A stretch of 64,000 nt of DNA from IMG/VR virus record IMGVR_UViG_3300044972_002666, positions 1 to 64,000 of that record; one strand, given 5' to 3'. Of the stretch, positions 8,813 to 17,831 are shown piece by piece. This stretch comes from a virus. Within the stretch, counting starts at the first letter, position 1. The number at the start of each line of letters is the position of its first letter. The translations under genes were made by a program, and so were the position numbers. A model generated the notes under the pieces. It had not been told where the DNA came from, did no database searches, and was given only the letters and a program-made list of their open reading frames with translations.

Positions 8813-9679
8813 TTATGATACGATTACAAAGTTTTGTTTAGTTATTGATTTGGATCCATAGGCATTATAAGCGGTTAGAGTTACGCTAAAGCTTCCAGTA
8901 GATCCATAAGTTACCGAACTTGGATTTTGTGCGGTACTTCCTGTAGGGGAAGCAGATGGTCCAAAGTTCCAATTCCATGCGGTAGGCTGAACTGTAGTAG
9001 GAACCATTAGAGAAGCATCTCTAAATCCAACAGTTCCTCCGGCAGAAATTGCAGTTCCCCCAGTTTGACCAAAAGAGGTAACAAAATCTGGGTATGGTGG
9101 TTGAGGTAGCATTCCAAGCTGGCTAGCAATTCTGTTAGGAGTTAGTGGGAAATTAGGTGCACCAATAGGAACATTATCAAGCCTTCCTGGAACAGTTTGA
9201 AGCATAACAGGAATATCTGTATAATTAAAAGTTAATGGTTCTTTATTTTGATTGAGATAAACTGGATGTTGAAAAGTTCCAGCCTCATATTCACTAAGGG
9301 TTAACCCATAAACATTAGATTGTTTCATTCCAAGTTGTTTTGCACAATCACTTGAGGTAATAGGATTTAGTGTTCTTACTGCAACAAAGGAATATAATTT
9401 TTCATCTCCTTCCGGAATATAAGTGTTCTCATATTGAGCAAAAAATATGGAATAAGTCTGAACTGTAGTTTTCGAATAAACGGGATTTCCTTTAGAATTG
9501 GTTACTGCTTGGTAATCAGTAGGAACATCAGGAAGAGGTTTTAAATACCCAATCCCCAATAAACCGAGACCTTGAGTATTAGGCTCGATCATAGTCGCTT
9601 GAACAGAAGTGAGACCTAATTTGGCTAGTTCTGTTTTAGTAACTTTTAAATTTTGTGATCTACTGTATAAAGGCTTCAA
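8813..9679 (-). CDS. Virion protein with C-terminal PKD domain
   Basis: A 288-residue protein. Residues 1-195 are unrecognised but rich in beta strands. The last ~85 residues form a PKD (Ig-like) domain: WNWNFGPSAS, NPSSVTYGSTGSFSVTLTAYN, then SITKQNFVIV. PKD domains on phage particles usually mediate weak binding to surface polysaccharide. The only good start in this frame is TTG at 9679, because the next Met is residue 30. That start lies in one arm of a hairpin (9678-9717), so initiation may be affected by RNA folding. It sits one base from the gp15-like gene. Confidence 0.7.
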   Translation of the reverse strand: MKPLYSRSQNLKVTKTELAKLGLTSVQATMIEPNTQGLGLLGIGYLKPLPDVPTDYQAVTNSKGNPVYSKTTVQTYSIFFAQYENTYIPEGDEKLYSFVAVRTLNPITSSDCAKQLGMKQSNVYGLTLSEYEAGTFQHPVYLNQNKEPLTFNYTDIPVMLQTVPGRLDNVPIGAPNFPLTPNRIASQLGMLPQPPYPDFVTSFGQTGGTAISAGGTVGFRDASLMVPTTVQPTAWNWNFGPSASPTGSTAQNPSSVTYGSTGSFSVTLTAYNAYGSKSITKQNFVIVS

Positions 9680-9717
9680 AATTCCAGATTTATTTAGACT
9701 ATATATCTGGAATTTTT
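9678..9717 (-). terminator. Hairpin between the SbcC-like gene and the tail operon, probable terminator
   Basis: A 12-bp perfect stem (AAAATTCCAGAT / ATCTGGAATTTT) with a 15-base loop. On the minus strand it follows the stop of the SbcC-like gene and ends in TTTT. The TTG start of the PKD gene overlaps the last bases of the stem. Confidence 0.65.
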
Positions 9718-9729
9718 AAAGGCTTCTAA

Positions 9730-11394
9730 TTAAAATTTATCTATTGAAATAGAGGAGAAATTATTTGCTTTTGAAACTTCTAATTTCCAGTCAAATATTT
9801 CATGAGGCATTGGAGCGTGATTGATAACAAAAATGTTAAGTCCTAGCTCTTTACAAACTGATCTTAAAATTCTAAGAATGGAATGTACTCCATCAGGGTC
9901 AACCGAACTGAATAGCTCGTCTAAGAACAGAAGATTAATGCTGCTGAATTTCATTTTCATTAGCTTCATAATAGCTATTAGAACTACGAAATCGACCTTT
10001 TTCATTTCTCCAGTGCTTAAAGTCTGGGTTGCTATCTCTACCCCCATGTGGTAAATAGTAGCATTAAATTCCTCGTCAAATACTACTTGATAATCCAAGT
10101 GCATTTTAGAAAGAAGATCCAGGATCTCGGAATTTAAAGATGGAAGAATGGTTCTAATTGCCATTTGTTTCACCCCTTTCTCGCCCAGGATTTCATCTAG
10201 AGTTTTAAGCCAGTTATTCTTTTCCTGATTTTTAAAAGACTCGGTAGACATTTTATCCTTTTCAATTGATAAATTGTCAACAATTCTCTGTAAAGACTGA
10301 AGTTGTTTGTCACCTGTATTTTCTTCCAGATGTTTTAGATCTCTTCTAATCTCAGAAATTTTGATTTCTATTTTTCTTCCTTTGTCTAAGATATCTGTTT
10401 TAATAGAAAAAACTTCTTTTTCTTTTTCTCTTAGATCTGACATAGTTTTAGCTAGCTCATCTAGCTGTAAAGTGGAAGAAGCTTGTTCAGCAATCAGTCC
10501 ATCCTTTATGCAATGGTGGAATTCACTATCCAAAGATGACTGACAAGTTGGACACTGATCCAATTCATATAGCTTTATTTTCCTCTGCGTGTCTTGGATT
10601 TTAGTTCTAGACTCTATTATTAAACGATTGGTATTGGAAATTTCAATTGATAAATTGTTCTCATTCTCCCTAAATTCTTCAGTTTTCTTAGAATGAATAG
10701 ATTGGAGATTCTCAAACGTTTCTAAAGACTTTTGAAGCTGACCTTTCTTATCAGTAGATTCCTGTTTTAATTGATTTGCTAAATTGTCCATCTCATTTAG
10801 AGAACTTCCAATAGTGGATTCTAATGAGGATAATTTACCAGCAATATTGTCTAGAGTTTCTTTTATTTTTCTATTCTCATCCCTCAAAAGATCCCTCATT
10901 TGATTCAGAACATGAAATCCAAATATCTTGTCTATGATACTTCTTTTGTCCTGTGAGGACATTTTGATGAAAGATTTGAAATCATTGATAGAGAGGGAGA
11001 TAGTGTTGTTAAACACATAGTAGGGGATTCCTAGGATGTCTTCTGATAGATAATCCTGAACAGATCTAACCCCAGCTTGATCATACTCAGTCCCATTAAT
11101 ATAGAGTTTGAATAAATTAGGTTCAAGCCCTCTTTCAACTACAACTTCAGATCCATTGCATTCTAGGGTTATCCTAACCCAAGCATTACCATTGATTCTA
11201 TTTGGAATGTCCTTTAATTTTTTTCCTTCAAGCTTACCATAAAGTCCAAAAGTTATAACTCCAGAGATGGAAGATTTACCTGCACCATTCTCTCCAACTA
11301 CTTGATATAAGGATGCTTCATCTCCAAATTCAATCTCTTGCTTTCTGTTTCCGTAAGAGGAAAAATTTCTCCATTCAATTTTCTTAATTCTCAT
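9730..11394 (-). CDS. 46: SbcC/Rad50-like recombination endonuclease subunit (T4 gp46 type)
   Basis: A 554-residue ABC-type ATPase of the Rad50/SbcC family. It has an N-terminal Walker A GENGAGKSS (residues 34-42) and long coiled coils on either side of a zinc hook CPTCQSSL (about 280). The signature TLSTGEMKKVDF is near 458 and the Walker B LLFLDELFSSVD near 484. With the neighbouring gp47-like nuclease it would form the MR complex that resects DNA ends for recombination-dependent replication. The upstream nuclease gene overlaps it by four bases (ATGA), as expected for a stoichiometric pair. It is shorter than bacterial SbcC but matches T4 gp46 in size. Confidence 0.93.
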   Translation of the reverse strand: MRIKKIEWRNFSSYGNRKQEIEFGDEASLYQVVGENGAGKSSISGVITFGLYGKLEGKKLKDIPNRINGNAWVRITLECNGSEVVVERGLEPNLFKLYINGTEYDQAGVRSVQDYLSEDILGIPYYVFNNTISLSINDFKSFIKMSSQDKRSIIDKIFGFHVLNQMRDLLRDENRKIKETLDNIAGKLSSLESTIGSSLNEMDNLANQLKQESTDKKGQLQKSLETFENLQSIHSKKTEEFRENENNLSIEISNTNRLIIESRTKIQDTQRKIKLYELDQCPTCQSSLDSEFHHCIKDGLIAEQASSTLQLDELAKTMSDLREKEKEVFSIKTDILDKGRKIEIKISEIRRDLKHLEENTGDKQLQSLQRIVDNLSIEKDKMSTESFKNQEKNNWLKTLDEILGEKGVKQMAIRTILPSLNSEILDLLSKMHLDYQVVFDEEFNATIYHMGVEIATQTLSTGEMKKVDFVVLIAIMKLMKMKFSSINLLFLDELFSSVDPDGVHSILRILRSVCKELGLNIFVINHAPMPHEIFDWKLEVSKANNFSSISIDKF

Positions 11395-12491
11395 ATTCTC
11401 GTCTCTTGATCTTGGTCTACTGTAATCTTATAAAGTTTCTCTACGCTTGCTATTAATCTCTCCTTGGTCGAATCATCATAATTCATTGTGTTGATGTATT
11501 CCTTAACAAAATCCATTACACTAAATTGCCTTCCGTCTGTATCATAGATTTGAGCAGATAATTTGTTCGCTTGATTTGGGTCGTATGGATGGAATCCTAA
11601 TTTTCTTTGGGATCCTATACTATCGGTCAGGATATTCAAAGGAGCTTTCAAAGCCATCTTTGGATCTATCATAATGTCCACAAAGTTGTTTCTAAATTCA
11701 GGTTCTAGATCATCAATAGTCATTTCTAGAATTTGATCAAATAAAAACTTCTTGAACTTAGGAGAAAAGTCATTTACAAATTTCTGCTCTTCACCTGTTG
11801 TCAAATCCAATAAGGTAACAGACTTTGTATTTCCCATATCAGATCTAGTTAACTCATAAGGGGATCCTAACATGTGGATATTTTTAACTACCTGAGCATA
11901 GTGAATATGGCCCGAATATACAGTTTTAAATTTTTCAAACTTCTGAGAATCTGCTCCTTCTTCAACGTTCACATAACGGTTAAACTTTAGACCTCTAATA
12001 TCAGCATGACAGCAAAGGTAATCATGTGGTTTAGAAGCATCCAAAAATTCCTCTTCTGTTGCATGATCTTTTCTCCAAGGCATCATTAAGAATTTCTTCT
12101 TGCCAAGAACTAGGGTTTCTGGTTCTTCTAAAATATTAACATTCGGAACCCATTTGATTGACTTCAATGAGTTAATTTCATTTGTAGTCTTTCCCCAAAG
12201 ATCGTGATTCCCTGCTATAACATAAATTCCATCTTTGAAAATATCGGATAGAGATTCAAAAATATCAATTCCAAGATTTAGAACTTTGATATTTATGCTC
12301 TGTCTAGAATCATAAACGTCTCCGAGATGGATTAATACATCACCAGGACGATAATTTTCTTTTACCAGAGGAATAAACCAACCGTGAAAATATTCTCTCA
12401 TTATATCAATCCACTCGTTAGAGGAATTTCTAACTCCCAAGTGAGTGTCTGTTATAAAAAATACTCTTTTTGCGTTCTTATTCTCTATCAT
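11391..12491 (-). CDS. 47: SbcD/Mre11-like nuclease subunit (T4 gp47 type)
   Basis: A 366-residue metallophosphoesterase. All Mre11 motifs are visible: TDTHLGV (Asp15, His17), LIHLGDVYDSRQ (about 53-64), VIAGNHDLWGK (about 92-102), CCHADIRG (about 160) and YSGHIHYAQ (about 191). These residues bind two manganese ions for exo/endonuclease action on DNA ends. It pairs with the SbcC-like ATPase encoded next to it with a four-base overlap. It is the first of the pair on the transcript, following a small unknown gene by three bases. Confidence 0.93.
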   Translation of the reverse strand: MIENKNAKRVFFITDTHLGVRNSSNEWIDIMREYFHGWFIPLVKENYRPGDVLIHLGDVYDSRQSINIKVLNLGIDIFESLSDIFKDGIYVIAGNHDLWGKTTNEINSLKSIKWVPNVNILEEPETLVLGKKKFLMMPWRKDHATEEEFLDASKPHDYLCCHADIRGLKFNRYVNVEEGADSQKFEKFKTVYSGHIHYAQVVKNIHMLGSPYELTRSDMGNTKSVTLLDLTTGEEQKFVNDFSPKFKKFLFDQILEMTIDDLEPEFRNNFVDIMIDPKMALKAPLNILTDSIGSQRKLGFHPYDPNQANKLSAQIYDTDGRQFSVMDFVKEYINTMNYDDSTKERLIASVEKLYKITVDQDQETRI

Positions 12492-12494
12492 TGC

Positions 12495-12980
12495 TTAAAA
12501 TAATTTTCTTATCTTTCTTTTAGATAAAATGCTAAATTTAGCTTCTAACTCATTGATGATAATTTCTTTATATTTTACTGGTATTTGCTCATAAGCCTTC
12601 GCATAGGGGATAGAAACAAAGTCACAAATGACCACAAACTTCTCAGAAAAACTAAATTCACTATTTTCTAGCTTTTCCAGTACATCTTGAAAAAGATGAG
12701 GAACTAGATCCTTAGGAATTTTTTTCTTATAAGAAAGGGGATACCATCTAGAAGACTGAAATGCAGCATAAACAGTTTCCTCCAATTTCTTTCTGTGCAG
12801 GTATTCTTCTTCGTCATAACTGTCCTCTAGAATTCTATTACCCGTATCTAGCTCGAAGCTTTCTTTATATTCATTAGTAGAATTAGAGTTGTTGTGAGCT
12901 CCAAATATTTTATCACCTAGTTGAATTTTCTTTTCTTCAACTTCCTGAGGTTCTTCTGTTTTTTTCTTGTTATTCCACAT
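12495..12980 (-). CDS. Unknown protein in replication operon
   Basis: A 161-residue protein with an acidic, low-complexity N-terminus (MWNNKKKTEEPQEVEEKK) and an alpha-helical C-terminal half ending in basic residues (SILSKRKIRKLF). No family is recognised. It overlaps the helicase gene by 11 bases and precedes the gp47-like gene by three, so a role with the helicase (for example loader or accessory factor) is possible but only by position. Confidence 0.6.
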   Translation of the reverse strand: MWNNKKKTEEPQEVEEKKIQLGDKIFGAHNNSNSTNEYKESFELDTGNRILEDSYDEEEYLHRKKLEETVYAAFQSSRWYPLSYKKKIPKDLVPHLFQDVLEKLENSEFSFSEKFVVICDFVSIPYAKAYEQIPVKYKEIIINELEAKFSILSKRKIRKLF

Positions 12981-14265
12981 GTATTGGTTCGCTTCCTTCT
13001 GTTATTCTCATATAGTTATAGTCGACATTAAATACCTTGTGGGAATTTTTATATCCGTCATCTCTATTTGCGATTAGTTTTAGTTTATATTCTCTGTTAG
13101 CATACATAATCGGATCCTGGATAATACCAAATAATCCGTCCACAGTAGCAACTAGTCCTGAGGATTCAGCTGCTGAAGTAATTGTTAAGTCAGTGGAGTC
13201 AAAATCCCCCTGCTTAGTCTGAGTTGCTGTTAAGATTGACCATTCGTTTGACATTGCCATACCTCTTAAATCCTCTGCAATCTGTTTGATCTTCATGTAG
13301 GTGTTTTCAGAGTTTGGATTTCTCCAGTTCTTTAGAATATTGATATAGTCAATTACAACAACTTTAAATTTAATTCCTTTTTGTTCTTCTACTTTTCTTA
13401 AGTATCTTTCAATATCCAAGCTTGAAGCTTGAGAAGTTGGAAATTCCTTAATCCAAATTTGGCCTGGAACTTTTAAATTGTCATACTGAACTGAGCTGAT
13501 TTTCTTCTTAATAGTAGGGGAATCGTTGGCTGCTGTGTTATAATCACCAATTGGTATGTTTAACATATTAGCACCTATCCTCTTAGCATATTTTCTGTCG
13601 TTCATCTCGAGGGTAATAATTGCCACATTATTTCCCATCTTAGATGCTTGAGTTGCCAAATTACCCAGCCACAGAGACTTTCCGACTTTGGGCATTCCCA
13701 TAAAGACGTATAAAGACTTAGCAGAAAATCCTCCACCCAATACGGTATCGATAAATGAATAACCGGATTTAAATGTGTTATGGCTTAACTGTTTATGACT
13801 CTCAGGGTTGAAGAAATCTAGACCTTCATCAAAAGAGAAGTCTAAATTGTTTCTTTCTACGACGATATTCTTAAAGGTATTAATAACCTCTTTGATGTTC
13901 TCCGCTGTGACTGGGGTTTTTTGGATATATTGAACTGCATCGACTGCAGATTTAGTTAGGTTTTTATACTCGATGAAACACTCCGTAGTTTCCTTCAACC
14001 AATCCTCCTGGTAATCTTTTAACTGAATGTCGTAGATTGCATCTATCTCAGATAGCTCTAATTTACCTCGATTCTCAATTTTAGCAGATTCTTTAGTTTG
14101 CTCTCTAGATGGAATTTCGTTGTATTGATCCCAAAATTTCTTTGAGAGTCTAAGAATTTCCCCGAAAGAATCATTTTTAAAGAACTCAGATTTAGCATTT
14201 TCTAAATATGCAGGGGTGTTGATTATGTTTCTAAGTATTATATTTTCTGAATAGGATAATTCCAT
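12970..14265 (-). CDS. 41: DnaB-like replicative helicase (T4 gp41 type)
   Basis: A 431-residue RecA-fold helicase. Walker A is MGMPKVGKSLW (about 190-198), the glycine-rich lead-in is DTVLGGGFSAKSLYVF, and Walker B is KVVVIDYINILKNW (about 305). Downstream conserved blocks EDLRGMAMSNEWSILTATQT and SSGLVATVDGLFGI fit the DnaB C-terminal domain. The ~150-residue N-terminal helical domain would make the hexamer and contact primase. It should unwind the fork 5' to 3'. Its ATG overlaps the stop of the preceding small gene by one base. No primase is seen in this window. Confidence 0.92.
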   Translation of the reverse strand: MELSYSENIILRNIINTPAYLENAKSEFFKNDSFGEILRLSKKFWDQYNEIPSREQTKESAKIENRGKLELSEIDAIYDIQLKDYQEDWLKETTECFIEYKNLTKSAVDAVQYIQKTPVTAENIKEVINTFKNIVVERNNLDFSFDEGLDFFNPESHKQLSHNTFKSGYSFIDTVLGGGFSAKSLYVFMGMPKVGKSLWLGNLATQASKMGNNVAIITLEMNDRKYAKRIGANMLNIPIGDYNTAANDSPTIKKKISSVQYDNLKVPGQIWIKEFPTSQASSLDIERYLRKVEEQKGIKFKVVVIDYINILKNWRNPNSENTYMKIKQIAEDLRGMAMSNEWSILTATQTKQGDFDSTDLTITSAAESSGLVATVDGLFGIIQDPIMYANREYKLKLIANRDDGYKNSHKVFNVDYNYMRITEGSEPIHVE

Positions 14266-14561
14266 TACTGATAATAGGGGTTGTTTTTAATTTTATACCA
14301 TGTTTTAGAAGAAACTTTTTTAGAATCGACCTCGAGTTCTCCTGTCTCGATCATTTCGTCGATAATCTGTTTATACTTAGTGTTTTCCCAGTCAGGACCG
14401 AATGGAGCTTTCAGTGTTTGTTCTGAAAAGCTTCCATTTGGTCTACCGTCTTTTACTAGATAAACATTTAATTCATAAATCGCATCCTCTTTAGTAGGAT
14501 AGTTTGGCATTGTTCGCCAAAGATTCATGAGGTACTTAAATTTAATCTTGTTCCTCTGCAT
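14265..14561 (-). CDS. Small protein of replication operon, possible winged-helix
   Basis: A 98-residue basic protein (MQRNKIKFKYLMNLWRTMPN...). The pattern of helices followed by a basic hairpin (ETGELEVDSKKVSSKTWYKI) suggests a winged-helix DNA-binding fold, but I do not recognise the family. It overlaps UvsX by 20 bases and the helicase by one base, so it is translated as part of the same replication unit. Confidence 0.6.
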   Translation of the reverse strand: MQRNKIKFKYLMNLWRTMPNYPTKEDAIYELNVYLVKDGRPNGSFSEQTLKAPFGPDWENTKYKQIIDEMIETGELEVDSKKVSSKTWYKIKNNPYYQ

Positions 14562-15735
14562 TACCTAAATTATCAAAATCTGAACCAATCTCTGCTTCCA
14601 GAGCATTTGTAATTTCCTCGTTAGTTCCCATTGTAGGAAGAAGAAAGTGCTGTTTGATAACTTTTTCGTTTAGAGATTCTAGAACTTCCTGTGTGAAAAT
14701 ATCTCCGCTAAATAACTGAGAAGACGTAACCGTTTTTCCTAGATGTTTAACTGCCCATCTGGTTGACGATGCATTAGGGGTGAAAACTAATTCTTTTTTA
14801 CCTTCTTTATTTTTAACTTCTTCTAATTTTCCTCTTTCTATTCCACATGCTTCCCATGTAACGAAGTCTTGAAGACCAACATAAGGATTCATACCATTAG
14901 CAAATGAGATGTGAAATTTAACAGGTTCTGGAATTGTGAATCTACTCTTTTTAAGATTAGATGTTACGATAATACCAGTCTTTGTCGTGCTACCATTCTC
15001 TTTTAATTGAGCTTTAGAAAGGAAAGAAATAACAGACATTGCGAAGATTGGACCGTCACCGCCAGAAGATTCTTTTGTTGGCATAAATCCACCACCTGTA
15101 TAAACGTGGTTCGTACAGATCAAAGGAATTTTAGCTGCAGTTAAATCCAAAGTGATAACCCTAAACAACTTACGAAGTTCTTTTGCTTTAGCCCCCATGT
15201 CCGCTGCATTTTTTCCAATCATTGCATCGTTTAGCTCTTTATCTGTACTTAACATACCCAAAGAATCTAGAATTAAAAGGATTTTTGGGGATGCACCATT
15301 CTCCTTAGCTTTCTTTACAATTGCAAGAAGGTTAGAAACGAATGTTTGAAATTCAGTAACGGTCTTGATTGGTTGGTATCTGATTTTATCTGTGTTAATA
15401 CCAAAATTGATAGCAGTTGATTTATCAATTGCACCCTCGGTATCACAATACATAACGTCATAACCTTTCTTTTGAGCTTCTCTAACAACATTTAGACAAA
15501 CGAAAGATTTACCTGTTCCGGGATCTCCCATTAGACCTAAAGATCTTGTGTTAGGAATACCTCCAAATAAGGATCCTGATAGTTGAGCATTTAGTAGATA
15601 ATTACCGGTAGGAATCCAGTCGTCAACTTCGCTGAATGTATTTTCTGTTAGAATAGATCCGGTTTCAAACCCGGCGATCTTAGATAATTCTTTATCTAGA
15701 TCAAGAAATGAGAATTCTGATTTTTGTTTAGCCAT
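14542..15735 (-). CDS. uvsX: RecA/UvsX-like recombinase
   Basis: A 397-residue RecA-family strand-exchange protein. Walker A is GDPGTGKSF (about 68-76), the following block is YDVMYCDTEGAIDKS, and Walker B is KILLILDSLGML. Loop regions and the TNHVYTGGGFMPT segment agree with phage UvsX rather than bacterial RecA. The C-terminus is acidic, as is usual. It would form filaments on ssDNA with the gp46/47 products supplying ends. It is the first gene of the minus-strand replication unit, divergent from the 15856 gene. Its leader is A-rich, without a Shine-Dalgarno sequence. Confidence 0.92.
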   Translation of the reverse strand: MAKQKSEFSFLDLDKELSKIAGFETGSILTENTFSEVDDWIPTGNYLLNAQLSGSLFGGIPNTRSLGLMGDPGTGKSFVCLNVVREAQKKGYDVMYCDTEGAIDKSTAINFGINTDKIRYQPIKTVTEFQTFVSNLLAIVKKAKENGASPKILLILDSLGMLSTDKELNDAMIGKNAADMGAKAKELRKLFRVITLDLTAAKIPLICTNHVYTGGGFMPTKESSGGDGPIFAMSVISFLSKAQLKENGSTTKTGIIVTSNLKKSRFTIPEPVKFHISFANGMNPYVGLQDFVTWEACGIERGKLEEVKNKEGKKELVFTPNASSTRWAVKHLGKTVTSSQLFSGDIFTQEVLESLNEKVIKQHFLLPTMGTNEEITNALEAEIGSDFDNLGNAEEQD

Positions 15736-15821
15736 AAACTTTTTATTTTCTTAAGTTATATAGTTTTTAAGATGGATTGTTTCTAACTACATTTAGATTT
15801 GAAGAATATAATAAAGGAAAT

Positions 15822-15831
15822 GGATATATAC
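15822..15831 (+). promoter_or_regulatory. GGATATATA-type late promoter candidate
   Basis: GGATATATAC lies 25 bases before the ATG at 15856, with an A-rich leader. The same box precedes other transcription units that encode the shared N-terminal motif. Confidence 0.5.
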
Positions 15832-15855
15832 ATGAAATTAATAAACATAAAGAAA

Positions 15856-17217
15856 ATGAGCAAAAAATTTGTTTTAGAATCTTTCCAAGCTTATCTTGAT
15901 TTCGAGCTAAATATAATAAAAGAAGCAAAATCTGATGAAGGAAAAACCAAATTCACACCATCAAGGGAATTTGTAATTCAATTTGTTGAAAAACTATTGG
16001 AGAAGCAAATAGAGCTAGGAAATATTTTTCGTCCTACTTATGCTAAAGATGAAAATCCTTACGAGTCTTGGCTAGCTAAGTGGAAGAAGAAAAATCCAGG
16101 TAAGGATTTCCCAACAGATAAGGCTACTACAGATGGGGCTTATGCAGCTCCATACTTATGGGAAAAATTGTCAGAAGATCAGAAAAATTCCGTCTATGAC
16201 CAGTTATCTGATTTAATGGAAGCTAGTGGATTTGAATCAGAGAAAGAAGTAAACAATACAATTAAGGGAAAAACTAGTGTAAGAACAAATCCTTTCATTT
16301 CAATAACACCTTCTTCTGTAGAGATTGAGAAAAAAGGAGAAAAAGAAGAAATAAAAAAAATTGAAATAGTTGGGTTATCTGCAGAAGAGGAGAATAAATT
16401 ATTCAAAGACAATAGATGGGGTTCAGGGGAAGATTCGCAAGGAGGAAAAGTAAACCCTGATGCATTTAATGACCCAAATGTTTTAGAGGAAATTAAAAAA
16501 ACTATCGATACTTTTATAAAGGAATATGCATCGAATGATAAATTAACTTTAACCTCTTTAGAAATTCAATCATCTGCTAGCAGATATAGAAATACAAATG
16601 ACAACGGAGGTAAAGCAGAAAAAATATCCTGGGGTGAATTGTCCTACAATAGAGCAAATACCATAATAGATCTTTTTAGAGAATCTGCAGCTGAAAATAA
16701 TTTATCAGAAGAGAAAAAGAAAATAATACAATCCAAAATAATTATCAATTCCAAAGGATCTAATGGGGACGGAACAAGTGGACCAAATCCACCAACCCCT
16801 CTTAAATTTGGATATTATGACGAAAAGGGAAACTTCATTTTAAACAATGGAACTTTTGGGAAAGGAAAAGACGAGGAAATGAATAGAAAGACGATTGTTA
16901 TAGCAGAACTTGGTGAGGGGGGAAAACCAAATGGAAAATATACAACAGCAGAAATTGCCCCTCTAGGAGGACCAAATGAATACACACAATTTAGGTATGT
17001 CAATTTTATTATAAAAGCTGAATCTGTAATAACTGATACAGAAATTAAAGTAATAGATCCGAAAGTTAAATCTTCAGTTAATTATGTTCCCGCTGTAGGA
17101 TTTCCAAAGAAATCCAAATCAGAAGGAGGAGGAAAAATTAAGATAAAATTCCCAGGAATTAGACAAAAAGGCGGTCCAGGAGTAGGACAGAAACCTTTTA
17201 TATGTAACGAATTTTAA
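15856..17217 (+). CDS. Probable virion-internal protein with OmpA-like domain
   Basis: A 453-residue protein from ATG 15856 (MSKKFVLESFQAYLDFELN). I prefer this start to an earlier TTG at 15799 or ATG at 15832 because a GGATATATA box lies 25 bases upstream and the N-terminus then matches the motif shared with other late proteins. IKEA further on fits a [LI]-x-E cleavage site. A segment around the middle (LTLTSLEIQSSASRYRN ... LSYNRANTIIDLFRE) resembles an OmpA-like peptidoglycan-binding domain. The C-terminus is Gly/Lys-rich. It may bind the cell wall during infection. It is convergent with the CAP-domain gene. Confidence 0.65.
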   Translation: MSKKFVLESFQAYLDFELNIIKEAKSDEGKTKFTPSREFVIQFVEKLLEKQIELGNIFRPTYAKDENPYESWLAKWKKKNPGKDFPTDKATTDGAYAAPYLWEKLSEDQKNSVYDQLSDLMEASGFESEKEVNNTIKGKTSVRTNPFISITPSSVEIEKKGEKEEIKKIEIVGLSAEEENKLFKDNRWGSGEDSQGGKVNPDAFNDPNVLEEIKKTIDTFIKEYASNDKLTLTSLEIQSSASRYRNTNDNGGKAEKISWGELSYNRANTIIDLFRESAAENNLSEEKKKIIQSKIIINSKGSNGDGTSGPNPPTPLKFGYYDEKGNFILNNGTFGKGKDEEMNRKTIVIAELGEGGKPNGKYTTAEIAPLGGPNEYTQFRYVNFIIKAESVITDTEIKVIDPKVKSSVNYVPAVGFPKKSKSEGGGKIKIKFPGIRQKGGPGVGQKPFICNEF

Positions 17218-17224
17218 AACACAC

Positions 17225-17257
17225 AAAAAAGTCTTAAATAAATTTAAGACTTTTTTT
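17225..17257. terminator. Bidirectional terminator between convergent genes
   Basis: A long stem AAAAAAGTCTTAAAT / ATTTAAGACTTTTTT with a 2-3 base loop. It has A and T runs on both sides, so it can end transcripts from both directions, as expected between the + gene ending at 17217 and the - gene ending at 17264. Confidence 0.9.
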
Positions 17258-17263
17258 ATTGGA

Positions 17264-17791
17264 TTAACTACCGAATGTGATGACGCAAAATAATCTAATT
17301 TTAACATCGCTACCTTCTATTATTTCTTCCCTGAATATAGAAATTCCAACTTTATGAGCGTTAGGGTTTAACATTATTTCATCGTGGCTTGAACAAGATT
17401 TATAAGAATCAATAATGTATTTTTCTACCTCCTTATAAGAGTATTTTTGTTTAACGAGGCTTAAACTTCCGAAGTTTTTAGTACCCATTGTTATCTCGGT
17501 TCCACCTATTGGAGCTTCTAGATCAGAAAATTCTTTAATTCTATCTTCAGCTTGAGGAATCTCTTTGAACCCAGGAAGATCTGTATATTGGTAATGGGTT
17601 ACACTATCAATTAAGGATTCGTATTTAACTTGGTATTCAGCAGCTTTGTTTAATCCTGTATCTATAGTTAAAGGTTTAAGATTGTTAGCAACTCTATATT
17701 CATTTAGAAGCTGAATCACTTTAATTTCTCTAGCACTTTGAGACTTTAAGATTGTAGGAATTAGGATAAGGATTAAAGCTAATTTTTTCAT
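17264..17791 (-). CDS. Secreted CAP/SCP-domain protein
   Basis: A 175-residue protein with a clear signal peptide (MKKLALILILIPTILKSQS, cleavage after about residue 19). The CAP-like body follows: LLNEYRVANNLKPLTIDTGL, NKAAEYQVKYE, and the C-terminal SCSSHDEIMLNPNAHKVGIS, which contains the His typical of the CAP cavity. In bacteria such domains occur in secreted proteins of unclear enzymatic role. In a phage it would be exported to the periplasm or outside by the infected cell. It has its own ACCGTATAT box and sits beside another signal-peptide gene. Confidence 0.75.
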   Translation of the reverse strand: MKKLALILILIPTILKSQSAREIKVIQLLNEYRVANNLKPLTIDTGLNKAAEYQVKYESLIDSVTHYQYTDLPGFKEIPQAEDRIKEFSDLEAPIGGTEITMGTKNFGSLSLVKQKYSYKEVEKYIIDSYKSCSSHDEIMLNPNAHKVGISIFREEIIEGSDVKIRLFCVITFGS

Positions 17792-17814
17792 GATGTATGA
17801 TTGTTATTCATATA

Positions 17815-17825
17815 AATATACGGTC
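17815..17825 (-). promoter_or_regulatory. ACCGTATAT box upstream of CAP-domain gene
   Basis: GACCGTATATT on the minus strand, 23 bases before the ATG at 17791. It is one of eight near-identical boxes in this window. Confidence 0.5.
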
Positions 17826-17831
17826 CCAGTA

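Noticed and set aside
15799-15855. N-terminal extension of the 15856 gene from TTG 15799 or ATG 15832
   Set aside because: The late-type box at 15822 overlaps it, and the shared N-terminal motif begins at 15856.
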